64,000 nt of DNA from Rhodobacterales bacterium HKCCE2091 (GTDB lineage Bacteria > Pseudomonadota > Alphaproteobacteria > Rhodobacterales > Rhodobacteraceae), in NCBI GenBank assembly GCA_015689685.1, contig WVSL01000002.1, positions 310,001 through 374,000 of the forward strand, given 5' to 3'. Under the pieces are notes generated by a model. That model saw only the letters and a program-made list of their open reading frames with translations. It was not told the DNA's origin and made no database searches. Position 1 is the first letter of the stretch, and each line of letters begins with the position of its first letter. Positions 36,778 through 46,271 of this stretch are shown one piece after another. A program made the position numbers and the translations under genes.

Positions 36778-39700
36778 CTACTCCGCCGCCTCGGCCACCG
36801 GTGCGCCGCCGTTGCGGATGAGCGCGAGCAGGTCTTCCCGTTGCCGCGCCGCCCGCTCGGCGTTCCGCGCCTTCACCGGGCCGAAGCCGCGGACCTGGAG
36901 CGGCAGTTCGGCGAGCGCCCGGATCGCGTCTGCGGTGGCGGGGGCGAGTTTCGGCAGGACCTCGTCCATGTCTGCCTCGTACTGCCGGATCAGCGACCGC
37001 TCCATCCGCCGTTCGGCGGAGTAGCCGAAGGGGTCGAAGGGCGTGCCGCGCAGGCGTTTCATCGCCGCGAGCGGGCCCCAGAGCCTTTCGACCCAGGGAC
37101 CGAAGGCGCGCTTCTTCGGCCGGCCCGCGGGGTCGGTGCCCGGCAGGAGCGGCGGGGCCAGGTGGTAGGTCAGCTTCAGGTCGCCCGCGAACTCCGCCCG
37201 CGCCTTCTCCGCCGTCTCCTTGTGGAGCCGGGCGACCTCGTACTCGTCCTTGTAGGCGAGCAGCTTGTGGTAGCCCTTCGCCACCGCCTCGCGGATCGCC
37301 GGGTCGCTGACCGCGTCGACGCGGGCACGGTACCGGCGGGCGAGGCGCGGGCCCTGGTAGGCGGCGAGGTGCGCCTCGCGGTAGGCGATCTTCTCGTCCG
37401 GCGACTTCGGCAGGGTCACGACGGCCGGGGCGATCAGTTTCGCCGCCGCCTCCGGGTTCGCCTGCGCCCACCGGCCAAGCTCGAAGGCCCGCTTGTTGCG
37501 CTCCACCGCCGCGCCGTTCAGCTCGATCGCCTTCAGGATCGCCTCGTGGCTCAGCGGCAAGAGGCCCATCTGCCAGGCGGCGCCGGTCACCATCATGTTG
37601 GAGTAGATCGAGTCGCCCATCGCGACGCGGGCCAGTTCGGTGGCGTCGAAGACCGACAGCCGGTCGCGCAGCCGCGCCTCCAGCGCCACCGTCAGGTCCT
37701 TGCCGGGGATGCGGAAGTCGGTGTTGCGGGTGAAGTCGCCGGTGACGATCTCGTGCGCGTTCACCGCCGCGCCCGTGCGGCCCGTGGTCATCAGGCCGAG
37801 CGTCTTGGCCCCCGCCGTCACCACGAGGTCGCCGCCGATCACCGCGTCGGCCTCGCCCGCGGCGACGCGAATCGCCGAGATGTCCTCGGGCTTCTCCGCC
37901 AGCCGCAGGTGGATCCAGACCGCCCCGCCCTTCTGCGCGAGCCCCGCCATCTCGATCATGCCCGCGCCGAGCCCGTCGAGCTGCGCGGCCTGCGCCAGCA
38001 CCGCGCCGATGGTCACGACGCCGGTGCCGCCGACGCCGGTTACGACCGTGTTCCAGGTCCCGTCGATCTTCGGCAGCGCGGGTTCCGGCAGGTGGCCCAC
38101 GTCGACCTCGGCCGTTGCCTCCTTGCGGATCTGCGCGCCCTCGACGGTCACGAAACTGGGGCAGAAGCCGTTCAGGCAGGAATAGTCCTTGTTGCAGGAC
38201 GACTGGTCGATCGCGCGCTTGCGGCCGAGCTCCGTCTCCACCGGCACGATCGATACGCAGTTCGACTGCACGCCGCAATCGCCGCAGCCCTCGCACACGT
38301 CGGTGTTGATGAACACGCGCCGGTCGGGATCGGGGAAGGTGCCGCGCTTGCGCCGTCGCCGCTTTTCCGCCGCGCAGGTCTGGACGTAGATCATCGCCGA
38401 AACCCCGGGGAGCGCCTGGAACCGTTCCTGCACGCGCATGACCTCGTCGCGCTCGTGCCGTTCCAGCCCCTTCGGGAAGGCCGCGAAGTCGATGTCTTCC
38501 TTCGGGTCGTAGACCAGCGCGATGTTCTCCACCCCCATTGCCTTCAGTTCGTGCGCGATGCGGGCGGGGTCGAGATCGCCCTCGTTGTGCTGGCCGCCGG
38601 TCATGGCGACGGCGTCGTTGAACAGGATCTTGTAGGTGATGTTCGTGCCCGCGGCGAGTGCCGCCCGGATCGCGAGGATGCCGGAATGGTTGTAGGTGCC
38701 TTCGCCCAGGTTCTGGAAGATGTGCGGGCGTTTCGAGAACGGCGCCTCGCCGACCCAGTTCACGCCCTCGCCGCCCATCTGGGTGAAGGCATCGGTGGAC
38801 CGGTCCATCCACTTGGCCATGAAGTGGCAGCCGATCCCCGCCCCCGCCCGCGCGCCCTCGGGCACCTTCGTCGAGGTGTTGTGCGGGCAGCCGGAGCAGA
38901 ACCAGGGCAGGCGCTGCGCGATGTCGGGGGCATTGTCGGCGCGGCGGGCCTCGATCACGCGGGCGATCCCGGCCTCGATCCGGTCGGTCCGGCGGCCTTC
39001 CTCGATCAGGATCTCGCCGAGCTTCTGCGCGATGTCGAGCGGGTCGAGCGCGTAGTGGGTTGGGAACAGGACCGGCCCGTCGCCGCCCTTGCGGTAGCCG
39101 TAGACCCGGCGGCCGCGGCGGTCGTCGAAGATCGCCTCCTTGACCTGCACCTCGATCAGCTTGCGCTTCTCTTCCACCACCACGATCAGGTCGAGCCCCT
39201 CGGCCCAGTCGTGGAAGCCGTGCATGTCGAGCGGCCAGACCTGCCCGATCTTGTAGGTGGTCACGCCGAGCCGTTCGGCCTCCGCCTCGTCGATGCCGAG
39301 AAGGTCGAGCGCGTGGACGAGATCCTGCCAGTTCTTTCCGGCGGCGACGAAGCCGACCTTGGCGCCGGGCTTGCCGAGCACGCGACGGTCGATGCCGTTG
39401 ATCCGTGCGAAGGCCTCGGCGGCGAAGCGCTTGTGGCCGAGCAGGCGTTCTTCCTGCCCCACCCGTTCGTCGCCCGCGCGGATGTTCAGTCCGCCCGGCG
39501 GCATCGGGAAGTCCGGCGCGGCGAAGGTCATCCGGAACGGGTCGCCGTCGACGATGGACGTCGCCTCGACCGTCTCCTTCATGGTCTTCAGACCGACCCA
39601 GACGCCCGCGAACCGCGACAGCGCGAAGCCGTAGGCGCCGAGGTCGAGGATTTCCTGCACCCCCGTCGGCGCGAGCACCGGCATGTGGACGTCAACGAGC

Positions 39701-40185
39701 GCCCAGTCGGACTGGTGAAGCGTGGTGGAGGATTCGCCGGTGTGGTCGTCGCCCATCGCCATGAGGACGCCACCATGCTTGGAGGTGCCGGCCATGTTGG
39801 CGTGGCGCATCACGTCGCCGGACCGGTCCACCCCCGGCCCCTTGCCGTACCAGAGCGCGAACACGCCGTCGTACTTGCCCTCGCCCGTCATCTCGGCCTG
39901 CTGGCTGCCCCAGACGGCGGTGGCGGCGAGATCCTCGTTCAAACCGGGCTGGAACACGATGTCCGATGCCGTCAGCAGCTTGTTCGCCCGCGCCATCTGC
40001 AGGTCGACCCCGCCGAGCGGAGAGCCGCGGTAGCCGGTCACGTAACCCGCGGTGTTCAGGCCCGCCGCGACGTCCCGCGCCTTCTGCATCAGCATCAGGC
40101 GGACCAGCGCCTGGGTTCCGTTCAGCAGCACCGGCGATTTCGCGAGATCGAAACGGTCGGCGAGCGAGATGTCCTGCAAAGACAT
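36778..40185 (-). CDS. Indolepyruvate ferredoxin oxidoreductase, fused alpha/beta/gamma
   Basis: This 1135-residue enzyme converts aryl pyruvates (indolepyruvate, phenylpyruvate) to acyl-CoA with a reduced ferredoxin. It begins with a TPP-binding pyrimidine domain (GYRGSPLGGVDL near 55). A further TPP domain follows with LPWFCSGCPHNTS and GIGCHFMAKWMDR. An iron-sulfur motif of C-x2-C-x2-C-x5-C type (VCEGCGDCGVQSNC) and further cysteines (SSCNKDYSCLNGFCPS) lie near 635-680, then the gamma domain (VTGVGGTGVVTIG). I use the ATG at 40185 behind a GGGAGGGC ribosome site. A LysR-type gene is divergent. Confidence 0.9.
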   Translation of the reverse strand: MSLQDISLADRFDLAKSPVLLNGTQALVRLMLMQKARDVAAGLNTAGYVTGYRGSPLGGVDLQMARANKLLTASDIVFQPGLNEDLAATAVWGSQQAEMTGEGKYDGVFALWYGKGPGVDRSGDVMRHANMAGTSKHGGVLMAMGDDHTGESSTTLHQSDWALVDVHMPVLAPTGVQEILDLGAYGFALSRFAGVWVGLKTMKETVEATSIVDGDPFRMTFAAPDFPMPPGGLNIRAGDERVGQEERLLGHKRFAAEAFARINGIDRRVLGKPGAKVGFVAAGKNWQDLVHALDLLGIDEAEAERLGVTTYKIGQVWPLDMHGFHDWAEGLDLIVVVEEKRKLIEVQVKEAIFDDRRGRRVYGYRKGGDGPVLFPTHYALDPLDIAQKLGEILIEEGRRTDRIEAGIARVIEARRADNAPDIAQRLPWFCSGCPHNTSTKVPEGARAGAGIGCHFMAKWMDRSTDAFTQMGGEGVNWVGEAPFSKRPHIFQNLGEGTYNHSGILAIRAALAAGTNITYKILFNDAVAMTGGQHNEGDLDPARIAHELKAMGVENIALVYDPKEDIDFAAFPKGLERHERDEVMRVQERFQALPGVSAMIYVQTCAAEKRRRRKRGTFPDPDRRVFINTDVCEGCGDCGVQSNCVSIVPVETELGRKRAIDQSSCNKDYSCLNGFCPSFVTVEGAQIRKEATAEVDVGHLPEPALPKIDGTWNTVVTGVGGTGVVTIGAVLAQAAQLDGLGAGMIEMAGLAQKGGAVWIHLRLAEKPEDISAIRVAAGEADAVIGGDLVVTAGAKTLGLMTTGRTGAAVNAHEIVTGDFTRNTDFRIPGKDLTVALEARLRDRLSVFDATELARVAMGDSIYSNMMVTGAAWQMGLLPLSHEAILKAIELNGAAVERNKRAFELGRWAQANPEAAAKLIAPAVVTLPKSPDEKIAYREAHLAAYQGPRLARRYRARVDAVSDPAIREAVAKGYHKLLAYKDEYEVARLHKETAEKARAEFAGDLKLTYHLAPPLLPGTDPAGRPKKRAFGPWVERLWGPLAAMKRLRGTPFDPFGYSAERRMERSLIRQYEADMDEVLPKLAPATADAIRALAELPLQVRGFGPVKARNAERAARQREDLLALIRNGGAPVAEAAE

Positions 40186-40230
40186 GAAGTGCCCTCCCTT
40201 GCACCATTCTGCGCGCGTCTGAGGCATTAT

Positions 40231-40249
40231 AGGTCAAAGTTACTGACCT
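40231..40249. promoter_or_regulatory. Palindromic operator-like site between oxidoreductase and LysR gene
   Basis: The inverted repeat AGGTCA-N7-TGACCT is perfect over 6+6 bases. It lies 45 bases upstream of the oxidoreductase start and 108 bases before the LysR start. LysR-type regulators typically bind such T-N11-A like interrupted palindromes in divergent promoters. Confidence 0.5.
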
Positions 40250-40357
40250 TACTAGCCCTTTACAGGATGTTTACGTCGATACCCCATTGATCCACCCGGC
40301 GAGGTCGTTATGTGTCGCCGGGGCTTTTTCAACGAACCCGCAAGACGGGCGACGAGC

Positions 40358-41278
40358 ATGGATTGGGATAAGTTAAGGATTTTTCACGCTGTGGCCGCCG
40401 CGGGGTCCCTGACCCATGCCGGCGACAGCCTGCACCTGTCGCAGTCGGCTGTCAGCCGGCAGATTCGCGCGCTCGAGGAAAGCCTCAACACGACGCTGTT
40501 CCACCGCCACGCCCGCGGCCTGATCCTGACCGAACAGGGCGAGTTGCTGTTCGATGCCACCAAGTCGATGACGAAACGGCTCGACGCGGCCTCCGCGCGC
40601 ATCCGCGACAGCGAGGAGGAGGTGTTCGGCGAACTCCGGGTCACGACTACCATCGGGTTCGGCTCGCTCTGGCTCGCGCCGCGTCTGCCGCAGCTCTACC
40701 AGCGTTATCCGCAGCTGAAGATCGACCTGATGCTGGAGGAACGGCTCCTGGATCTGCCGATGCGCGAGGCCGACGTCGCCATCCGCATGAAGGAGCCGAG
40801 CCAGGCCGACCTGATCCGCCGCCGGCTCATGTCGATCAACATGCGGCTCTACGCCTCGCCGCGCTACCTGGCGCAGAACGGCGTGCCAAAAACGCTCGAG
40901 GAAATGTCGGATCACCGGCTCATCAGCCAGAACGCCACCTCGGCCCAGGTCTCCGCCGGGGCGTCGCTGGTGCGCGAGATCATGACCTACGAGATCGGCA
41001 GCGTGCTGACGGTCAACAACTACTTCGGCGTTCTGCAGGGCGTGATCCACGACCTGGGCGTGGGTGTGCTGCCCGACTACCTGACTGACGACTTCCCCGA
41101 ACTGGTCCATGTCCTGCCCGACGTGTGCTCGAACGAGGTGCCGGTGTTCCTCGCCTACCCCGAGGAACTGCGCCAGTCCAAGCGGATCGAGGCGTTCCGC
41201 GACTTCGTCACCGAGGAAATCATCGCCTACCGCCGCCGCCGCCACGAGGCAGAGGGCGGAACGCGCGCCGTCGGCTGA
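40358..41278 (+). CDS. LysR-type transcriptional regulator
   Basis: This 306-residue regulator has the N-terminal winged helix-turn-helix (WDKLRIFHAVAAAGSLTHAGDSLHLSQSAVSRQI, residues 3-36 in part) and a LysR substrate-binding domain (about 92-295). I use the ATG at 40358; an ATG 16 codons upstream gives a non-conserved extension. It is divergent from the indolepyruvate oxidoreductase and probably controls it through the palindrome between them. The effector is unknown. A hairpin-ended small transcript candidate lies downstream. Confidence 0.88.
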   Translation: MDWDKLRIFHAVAAAGSLTHAGDSLHLSQSAVSRQIRALEESLNTTLFHRHARGLILTEQGELLFDATKSMTKRLDAASARIRDSEEEVFGELRVTTTIGFGSLWLAPRLPQLYQRYPQLKIDLMLEERLLDLPMREADVAIRMKEPSQADLIRRRLMSINMRLYASPRYLAQNGVPKTLEEMSDHRLISQNATSAQVSAGASLVREIMTYEIGSVLTVNNYFGVLQGVIHDLGVGVLPDYLTDDFPELVHVLPDVCSNEVPVFLAYPEELRQSKRIEAFRDFVTEEIIAYRRRRHEAEGGTRAVG

Positions 41279-41335
41279 GTTGTGGGGAATGCGCCACAGG
41301 CATAGCTGCAATGCGGCACTGCGGCGCGAAACCCC

Positions 41336-41363
41336 TTGATCGTCAGCATTCCGCTCATTATTT
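41336..41363 (+). promoter_or_regulatory. Sigma-70-like promoter of the small RNA candidate
   Basis: TTGATC (41336-41341) and TTATTT (41358-41363) are spaced by 16 bases and match the consensus moderately. A start near 41370 would follow. Confidence 0.35.
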
Positions 41364-41369
41364 GCTCAG

Positions 41370-41448
41370 GTGTGGGTCGCGGAGAGCAATCCCCCGACCC
41401 CTACCTCCCTGTTGGACTTTGGCCGAGATACGTCTCGGCCTTTTTTTC
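41370..41448 (+). ncRNA. Candidate small RNA with anti-Shine-Dalgarno loop
   Basis: About 78 bases sit between the LysR and GNAT genes. A first hairpin pairs GGGTCGCGG with CCCCCGACCC, then a single-stranded part contains CCTACCTCCC, complementary to ribosome binding sites. A perfect 8-bp terminator stem (GGCCGAGA / TCTCGGCC, tetraloop TACG, 41421-41440) with eight T residues follows. This layout is that of alphaproteobacterial trans-acting sRNAs with exposed CCUCC motifs. It could instead be an attenuator leader of the GNAT gene, whose ATG is only 16 bases beyond the T-run. Confidence 0.45.
41421..41448 (+). terminator. Rho-independent terminator
   Basis: A perfect 8-bp stem with a TACG tetraloop is followed by TTTTTTTC. 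It is the best intrinsic terminator of the window. Confidence 0.85.
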
Positions 41449-41463
41449 TTTCGGGCCCCGCCC

Positions 41464-41937
41464 ATGACGCCACAGGTCGAGATCGACCCCGCCGACTTCT
41501 CCGACTGGTCCGGGCTCCACGCCCTTCTCGTCGCCGCCTTCGCGCACATGGACGGCGGGATCGACCCGCCCTCCTCCCTGTCCGGTATGGACCCGCAGTC
41601 CCTTGCCGCAAAGGCGCGGGAGGATCATTTCCTGCTCGTCCGCGACACTGCGCCGATCGGCTGCCTGTTCTGCACCGAGGAGGCCGGCGCGCTCTATCTC
41701 TCGAAATGGGCGGTAGCGCCGGAGCGCCAGGGGCGCGGCTTGGGGCTCGCGCTGCTGGAGGCGGCCGAGAGCCTCGCCCGCGCACGCGGGCTGCCCGGGC
41801 TCAGGCTCCAGACCCGTATCGAATTGACAGGGAATCACCGCGCGTTCCGCGCGCTCGGCTTTCGCCTGAGCGGCAGCTCCCGCCACAATGGCTACGACAG
41901 GGCGACATCGTTCGAGTTCCGGAAACAGCTCGCCTGA
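41464..41937 (+). CDS. GNAT family N-acetyltransferase
   Basis: This 157-residue protein has a GNAT fold with the acetyl-CoA loop ERQGRGLGLALL (about residues 82-93, R/Q-x2-G-x-G) and a final strand ALGFRLSG. The acceptor is unknown. The start ATG at 41464 gives the usual beginning of the domain; the mRNA leader would include the terminator just upstream, so expression may depend on read-through or on a start inside it. Confidence 0.8.
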   Translation: MTPQVEIDPADFSDWSGLHALLVAAFAHMDGGIDPPSSLSGMDPQSLAAKAREDHFLLVRDTAPIGCLFCTEEAGALYLSKWAVAPERQGRGLGLALLEAAESLARARGLPGLRLQTRIELTGNHRAFRALGFRLSGSSRHNGYDRATSFEFRKQLA

Positions 41938-42275
41938 CCGCCGGGGACGATTTTCTACGACCTTGGTCGTAGTCCCGGCCCGTCACGATCGGTTCAGCGG
42001 ATAAACCGAATGACACAGGACTCATGTATCACTTCGACTAGGCAGCGCGATTGACGGATCGGATTCGCGCAAAATCGCCAATTCTGAATGCATTTGCGTA
42101 TTTTCGCGCCGTCGATTCTGATAAATTCCAGAAATCGAATTTCTCACTGCGACTTCTGAAACCATCCATGTCGATCAAATTGCTGACACATTCGCTGCCA
42201 GTATGTCTTCTCGAGGGGCATCATCTGGCACGGACCCACAGCGAGTGACCGTGTATTGAGCAAGGACGCAAGACG
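41938..42275. promoter_or_regulatory. AT-rich upstream region of the glycine-rich exported protein
   Basis: About 340 bases hold no gene and are clearly AT-richer than the surroundings (42040-42200 especially). The composition suggests a promoter region for the next gene; TTGACG near 42050 is a possible -35 box but no good -10 partner stands out. Confidence 0.35.
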
Positions 42276-42857
42276 ATGCGTAAGGAATTCATTTCGATTC
42301 TCGCCGTGACTTGCTTCGCGGGTTCGGCAGGCCACGCGATCGATCTCGGCGGCGGCGGACTCGGCATCGATGTCGACGTGTCGCTCAGCGATGGGATCTC
42401 GGCGGATGTCGGGGTCGGTCTCGGCGATGTCGGCGTCGGCGCCAGCGTCGGGGTCGGTGGCGGCAGCCTCGCCACCGTGGATGCCGAGGTCGGGCTCGGC
42501 ACCGCCGCCGGCGCCACCGCCAACACCCAGGTCCTGGGATCCAATGGCACCGTCGCCGGGGCGAATGTCGGTCTGAACCTCGGCGATCTCGAAGCGTCCC
42601 TCGACGTGCTGATCGGCCAGCCGGTCATCACATCGGACAACGTGCGGATCGGCTCGGTCTCGGACGTGCGGGTCGACCCCGATACCGGCTGCATGATGGT
42701 CGGCATGGCCCCGGCGCCCGGCGCGGGCGTGTCGCAGAACCGCATCTGGCTCGCCGGCGACTCGTTCGGCTGCGGCGGCGAACTGGCCTCCGTCCGCGGC
42801 GCGCCGGTGAACCTGAACATGAGCAGCCGCTCGCTGCTCAGCCGGATCCAGAACTGA
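42276..42857 (+). CDS. Exported glycine/valine-rich protein of unknown function
   Basis: This 193-residue protein has a signal peptide of about 21 residues (ending GSAGHA). A low-complexity region of alternating Gly, Val, Asp and Ala (VGVGLGDVGVGASVGVGGG) covers residues 30-70, which resembles a beta-rich or beta-solenoid surface protein. The C-terminal part is ordered and contains two cysteines (TGCMM and FGCGG) that could pair. No family recognised. It is a single-gene unit between an AT-rich upstream region and the structured region before purL. Confidence 0.6.
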   Translation: MRKEFISILAVTCFAGSAGHAIDLGGGGLGIDVDVSLSDGISADVGVGLGDVGVGASVGVGGGSLATVDAEVGLGTAAGATANTQVLGSNGTVAGANVGLNLGDLEASLDVLIGQPVITSDNVRIGSVSDVRVDPDTGCMMVGMAPAPGAGVSQNRIWLAGDSFGCGGELASVRGAPVNLNMSSRSLLSRIQN

Positions 42858-43189
42858 GGGGGACGGGGCGTTGGCGGGCATGACCGGGCAAGACGACACG
42901 CGCCGAATCGGTCCGGGTCCTTCCACAAAAACGCCCCATTTCCCTATTAACAAAGGGTTAACGGCAACGAGCCCCCAGCTCGTCCCCGCCGTTGACCAGC
43001 TGCTACCCCGGGCGAAATCCCGGGTAGGGATGTGACAGACGCGGATTACCCCAGAACCCGTTAGGACATGTCCCTGGGGTCGCGGTCGAGTGAGACGGCA
43101 CGAGACCGCGGCCCCGCTAACCGCCCTTTCCCCCCCATGCCCCTTGGCCTAAAGATGCGCCCCAACGGACGAACGGGGACACAGCGCAG
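42858..43189 (+). promoter_or_regulatory. Structured leader upstream of purL
   Basis: No gene is visible in these 332 bases. Three strong hairpins lie in order: CTACCCCGGG / CCCGGGTAG at 43003-43029, ACCCCAG / CTGGGGT at 43048-43080, and GGTCGCGGTC / GACCGCGGCC at 43078-43113. The second and third share bases 43078-43080, so they partly exclude each other. The third is followed by a pyrimidine-rich tract. A role in control of purL is possible; none of the known purine riboswitch classes is recognised. Confidence 0.45.
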
Positions 43190-45349
43190 ATGGGCAATCC
43201 GGAGATCACGCCAGACCTGGTCGCGGCACACGGGCTGACGCCCGGGGAATACGACCGGATCCTCGAGATCTGCGGGCGGGAACCGACGCTGACCGAACTC
43301 GGCATCTTCTCGGCGATGTGGAACGAGCACTGTTCCTACAAGTCGTCGAAGAAGTGGCTTCGCACCCTGCCGACCGAGGGGCCGCAGGTGATCTGCGGGC
43401 CGGGCGAGAACGCGGGCGTGGTCGATATCGGCGACGGCCAGGCGCTCGTGTTCAAGATGGAGAGCCACAACCACCCGTCGTACATCGAGCCCTACCAGGG
43501 CGCGGCGACCGGCGTGGGCGGCATCCTCCGCGACGTGTTCACCATGGGCGCGCGCCCGATCGCGGCGATGAACGCGCTGAGCTTCGGCGAGGTGAGCCAC
43601 CCGAAGACGCGGCGGCTTGTCCACGGCGTCGTCGAGGGCATCGGCGGCTACGGCAACTGCTTCGGCGTCCCGACCGTGGGCGGAGAGGTCCGGTTCCACC
43701 CGGCCTACAACGGCAACTGCCTCGTGAACGCCTTCGCCGCCGGCCTCGCCGACGCGGACAAGATCTTCTACTCCGCCGCCTCGGGCGTGGGGATGCCCGT
43801 GGTCTATCTCGGCGCAAAGACCGGGCGCGACGGCGTCGGCGGTGCGACGATGGCCAGCGCGGAGTTCGACGACACGATCGAGGAAAAGCGCCCGACCGTT
43901 CAGGTCGGCGACCCGTTCACCGAAAAGCGCCTGCTGGAAGCCTGCCTGGAGCTCATGGCCTCGGGCGCGGTGATCTCGATCCAGGACATGGGGGCCGCGG
44001 GCCTGACCTGTTCGGCGGTGGAGATGGGCGACAAGGGCGGGCTCGGCATCCGGCTCGACCTCGACCGCGTGCCGGTCCGCGAGGACGCGATGACCGCCTA
44101 CGAGATGATGCTGTCGGAAAGCCAGGAACGGATGCTGATGGTCCTGCGCCCCGAGAAGGAGGACGAAGCCCGCGCGATCTTCGAGAAATGGGACCTCGAT
44201 TTCGCCGTCGTGGGCGAAACCATCGCCGAGGACCGGTTCCTGATCCTGAAGGGCAACGAGACCGAGGCCGACCTGCCGCTGTCCACCCTCGCCTCCTCCG
44301 CGCCCGAGTACGACCGGCCCTGGGTGCCGACTGAACCCGCGCCCGAGATGGACCCGGTGCCCGGCCTCGACCCGGTCGACGGGCTGAAGGCGCTGCTGAC
44401 CTCGCCGAACTACGCCGCGAAGAACTGGATCTTCGGCCAGTACGACAGCATGGTGATGGCCGACACGATGCGCGGCCCCGGTCTCGGCGCGGGCGTGGTG
44501 CGGGTTCACGACACCGGCAAGGCGCTGGCCTTCACGTCCGACGTGACGCCGCGCTACGTCAAGGCCAACCCGGTCGAGGGCGGCAAGCAGGCGGTCGCGG
44601 AAGCCTACCGGAACCTGACCGCCGTGGGCGCGATGCCGCTGGCGACGACCGACAACCTCAACTTCGGCAACCCGGAAAAGCCCGAGATCATGGGCCAGTT
44701 CGTCGGCGCCATCGAGGGCATCGGCGCGGCCTGCGCGGCGCTCGGCACGCCGATCGTGTCGGGCAACGTGTCGCTTTACAACGAGACCGACGGCACCGGG
44801 ATCCTGCCCACGCCCACCATCGGCGCGGTCGGGCTGATCGCGGACGCCTCGAAGATGATCGCGGGCGTGCCGGAGGCCGGGATGCTGTGCCTCGTGGTCG
44901 GCGAGACGCAGGGCCATCTCGGCTGCTCCGCGATCCTGTGGGAGGTGTTCGGCCGCGAGGACGGCGACGCGCCCGCGGTCGACCTGGAGGCCGAGAAGCG
45001 CCACGGCGATTTCGTCCGCGCCCATGCCGAATGGATCACCGCCTGCACCGACCTATCCGACGGCGGCCTAGCACTCGCGGCGTTCGAGATGGCAGCGGCG
45101 GGTGGCGTCGGCATCACGCTGGAGGCTGAGGACACGCCCACGCTCTTCGGCGAGGACCAGGGCCGCTACCTGATCGCCTGCGGCTTCGACACCGCCGAAT
45201 GGCTGATGGTGGAGGCCGGGAAGGCCGGCGTGCCGCTGTCGACCGTCGGCCGGTTCGAGGGCGACGCGGTGACCTTCGGCCGCGCCTCCGCGCCGCTCGA
45301 CGAACTCGTGGCGCTCTGGCGCGGCGCGTTCGAAGCGGCGCTCGGCTAG
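43190..45349 (+). CDS. purL: Phosphoribosylformylglycinamidine synthase subunit PurL
   Basis: This 719-residue enzyme is the synthase subunit for the fourth step of purine synthesis, turning FGAR into FGAM with ATP and ammonia supplied by PurQ. Conserved stretches include [24 protein letters not shown]-type ([27 protein letters not shown], in part), and GNVSLYNET near 530. The length is normal for small PurL. The purS/purQ genes are not in the window. Its TAG stop shares bases with the stop of the next, convergent gene. Confidence 0.96.
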   Translation: MGNPEITPDLVAAHGLTPGEYDRILEICGREPTLTELGIFSAMWNEHCSYKSSKKWLRTLPTEGPQVICGPGENAGVVDIGDGQALVFKMESHNHPSYIEPYQGAATGVGGILRDVFTMGARPIAAMNALSFGEVSHPKTRRLVHGVVEGIGGYGNCFGVPTVGGEVRFHPAYNGNCLVNAFAAGLADADKIFYSAASGVGMPVVYLGAKTGRDGVGGATMASAEFDDTIEEKRPTVQVGDPFTEKRLLEACLELMASGAVISIQDMGAAGLTCSAVEMGDKGGLGIRLDLDRVPVREDAMTAYEMMLSESQERMLMVLRPEKEDEARAIFEKWDLDFAVVGETIAEDRFLILKGNETEADLPLSTLASSAPEYDRPWVPTEPAPEMDPVPGLDPVDGLKALLTSPNYAAKNWIFGQYDSMVMADTMRGPGLGAGVVRVHDTGKALAFTSDVTPRYVKANPVEGGKQAVAEAYRNLTAVGAMPLATTDNLNFGNPEKPEIMGQFVGAIEGIGAACAALGTPIVSGNVSLYNETDGTGILPTPTIGAVGLIADASKMIAGVPEAGMLCLVVGETQGHLGCSAILWEVFGREDGDAPAVDLEAEKRHGDFVRAHAEWITACTDLSDGGLALAAFEMAAAGGVGITLEAEDTPTLFGEDQGRYLIACGFDTAEWLMVEAGKAGVPLSTVGRFEGDAVTFGRASAPLDELVALWRGAFEAALG

Positions 45350-45921
45350 GGCAGCAGCTCGGCCGGGATGGCGCGGGGGTCGTAGCCGCGCCCGGCCATT
45401 GCCTGCCCGAACCCGGCCGCGCCGATCAGCCCGGCCACCGCGAAGATGACCGCGACCGGCCGGACCAGCGGCCCGGAATCCTCGCGGACATTGCCGAGGA
45501 ACAGCACCAGGAGCGCGATGTCTAGCGCGGCGGCGATGCCGAAGCCGATCCAGCCGCGCGCCGGCGAGCCGCCCCTGAAGCCGCGCCGGAACTCGACCCT
45601 CGCGCCTTGCGGCAACGCCTCGTGCAGGGCCTCGATGAACGCGCGGTAGCGCTTGCCCCGCGCGGCGTCGCTCGCGCCCATCGGGGTGGCGCCGGTGACG
45701 ACGACCGGCGGGCCGTGAAGAAAGGTCAGCTCCGCCCGGCCCACGGGCCGGGTCTGGTCGCCCTTCTCGGTCCAGAGCCTGATCCCGCGAAGCTCCGCCA
45801 GCGGTACGACACGGTCGCCGCCAAGGCCGAGAGTCCCGTCCCCGGGAAGGGTGAGAACGGCATCCCGGAGCAGGATGGTGCCGCCTTGCCGCGTCGCCAG
45901 CGTGAAGCCCTGCCCGTCCAT
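45346..45921 (-). CDS. Two-helix membrane protein of unknown function
   Basis: This 191-residue protein has a cytosolic beta-rich N-terminal part (about 1-115, PH-like pattern with [10 protein letters not shown]) and two membrane helices near residues 124-143 and 153-174. The ATG at 45921 has a GGAGG site upstream. The gene converges with purL and the two TAG stops overlap within CTAG (45346-45349). No family recognised. Confidence 0.6.
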   Translation of the reverse strand: MDGQGFTLATRQGGTILLRDAVLTLPGDGTLGLGGDRVVPLAELRGIRLWTEKGDQTRPVGRAELTFLHGPPVVVTGATPMGASDAARGKRYRAFIEALHEALPQGARVEFRRGFRGGSPARGWIGFGIAAALDIALLVLFLGNVREDSGPLVRPVAVIFAVAGLIGAAGFGQAMAGRGYDPRAIPAELLP

Positions 45922-46034
45922 CCCGGCCTCCCTTTCCGCGGACGATACCCCAACCCTCGGCCCGGGCAACCACCCTTGCGACCCTGCCCCGCCGTCGCTA
46001 CATCTGGCACGTCCATCCCCGGGGAGCGCCGCCC

Positions 46035-46271
46035 ATGCCCATGCAGGCCCACGAGATCGAAGCCCTGATCCGCGAAAGTTTCCCGGATGCGAAGATCGTG
46101 GTCGAGGGCGACGACGGCGTGCACATGGCCGCGATGGTGGAGGACGAGAGCTTCCGCGGCATGAACCGCGTCCAGCAGCAGCGCGCGGTCTACGCGGCAC
46201 TGAAGGGCAAGATGGACGGGCCGAGCGGTGAATTGCACGCGCTTGCGCTGACGACGAAGGTGCCGGGGTGA
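46035..46271 (+). CDS. bolA: BolA family protein
   Basis: This 78-residue protein has the BolA fold pattern, with the central helix (FRGMNRVQQQRAVYAAL) and conserved V-E-G-D-D-G strand. BolA proteins pair with monothiol glutaredoxins to carry [2Fe-2S] clusters. The gene is followed at two genes distance by Grx4, which supports that role. A conserved His (ELHALAL) near the end is the cluster ligand expected for BolA-Grx complexes. Confidence 0.88.
   Translation: MPMQAHEIEALIRESFPDAKIVVEGDDGVHMAAMVEDESFRGMNRVQQQRAVYAALKGKMDGPSGELHALALTTKVPG

Noticed and set aside
36697-40290. 1197-codon plus-strand open frame opposite the indolepyruvate oxidoreductase
   Set aside because: Composition is typical of a GC-rich antisense shadow; the minus strand has the enzyme motifs.
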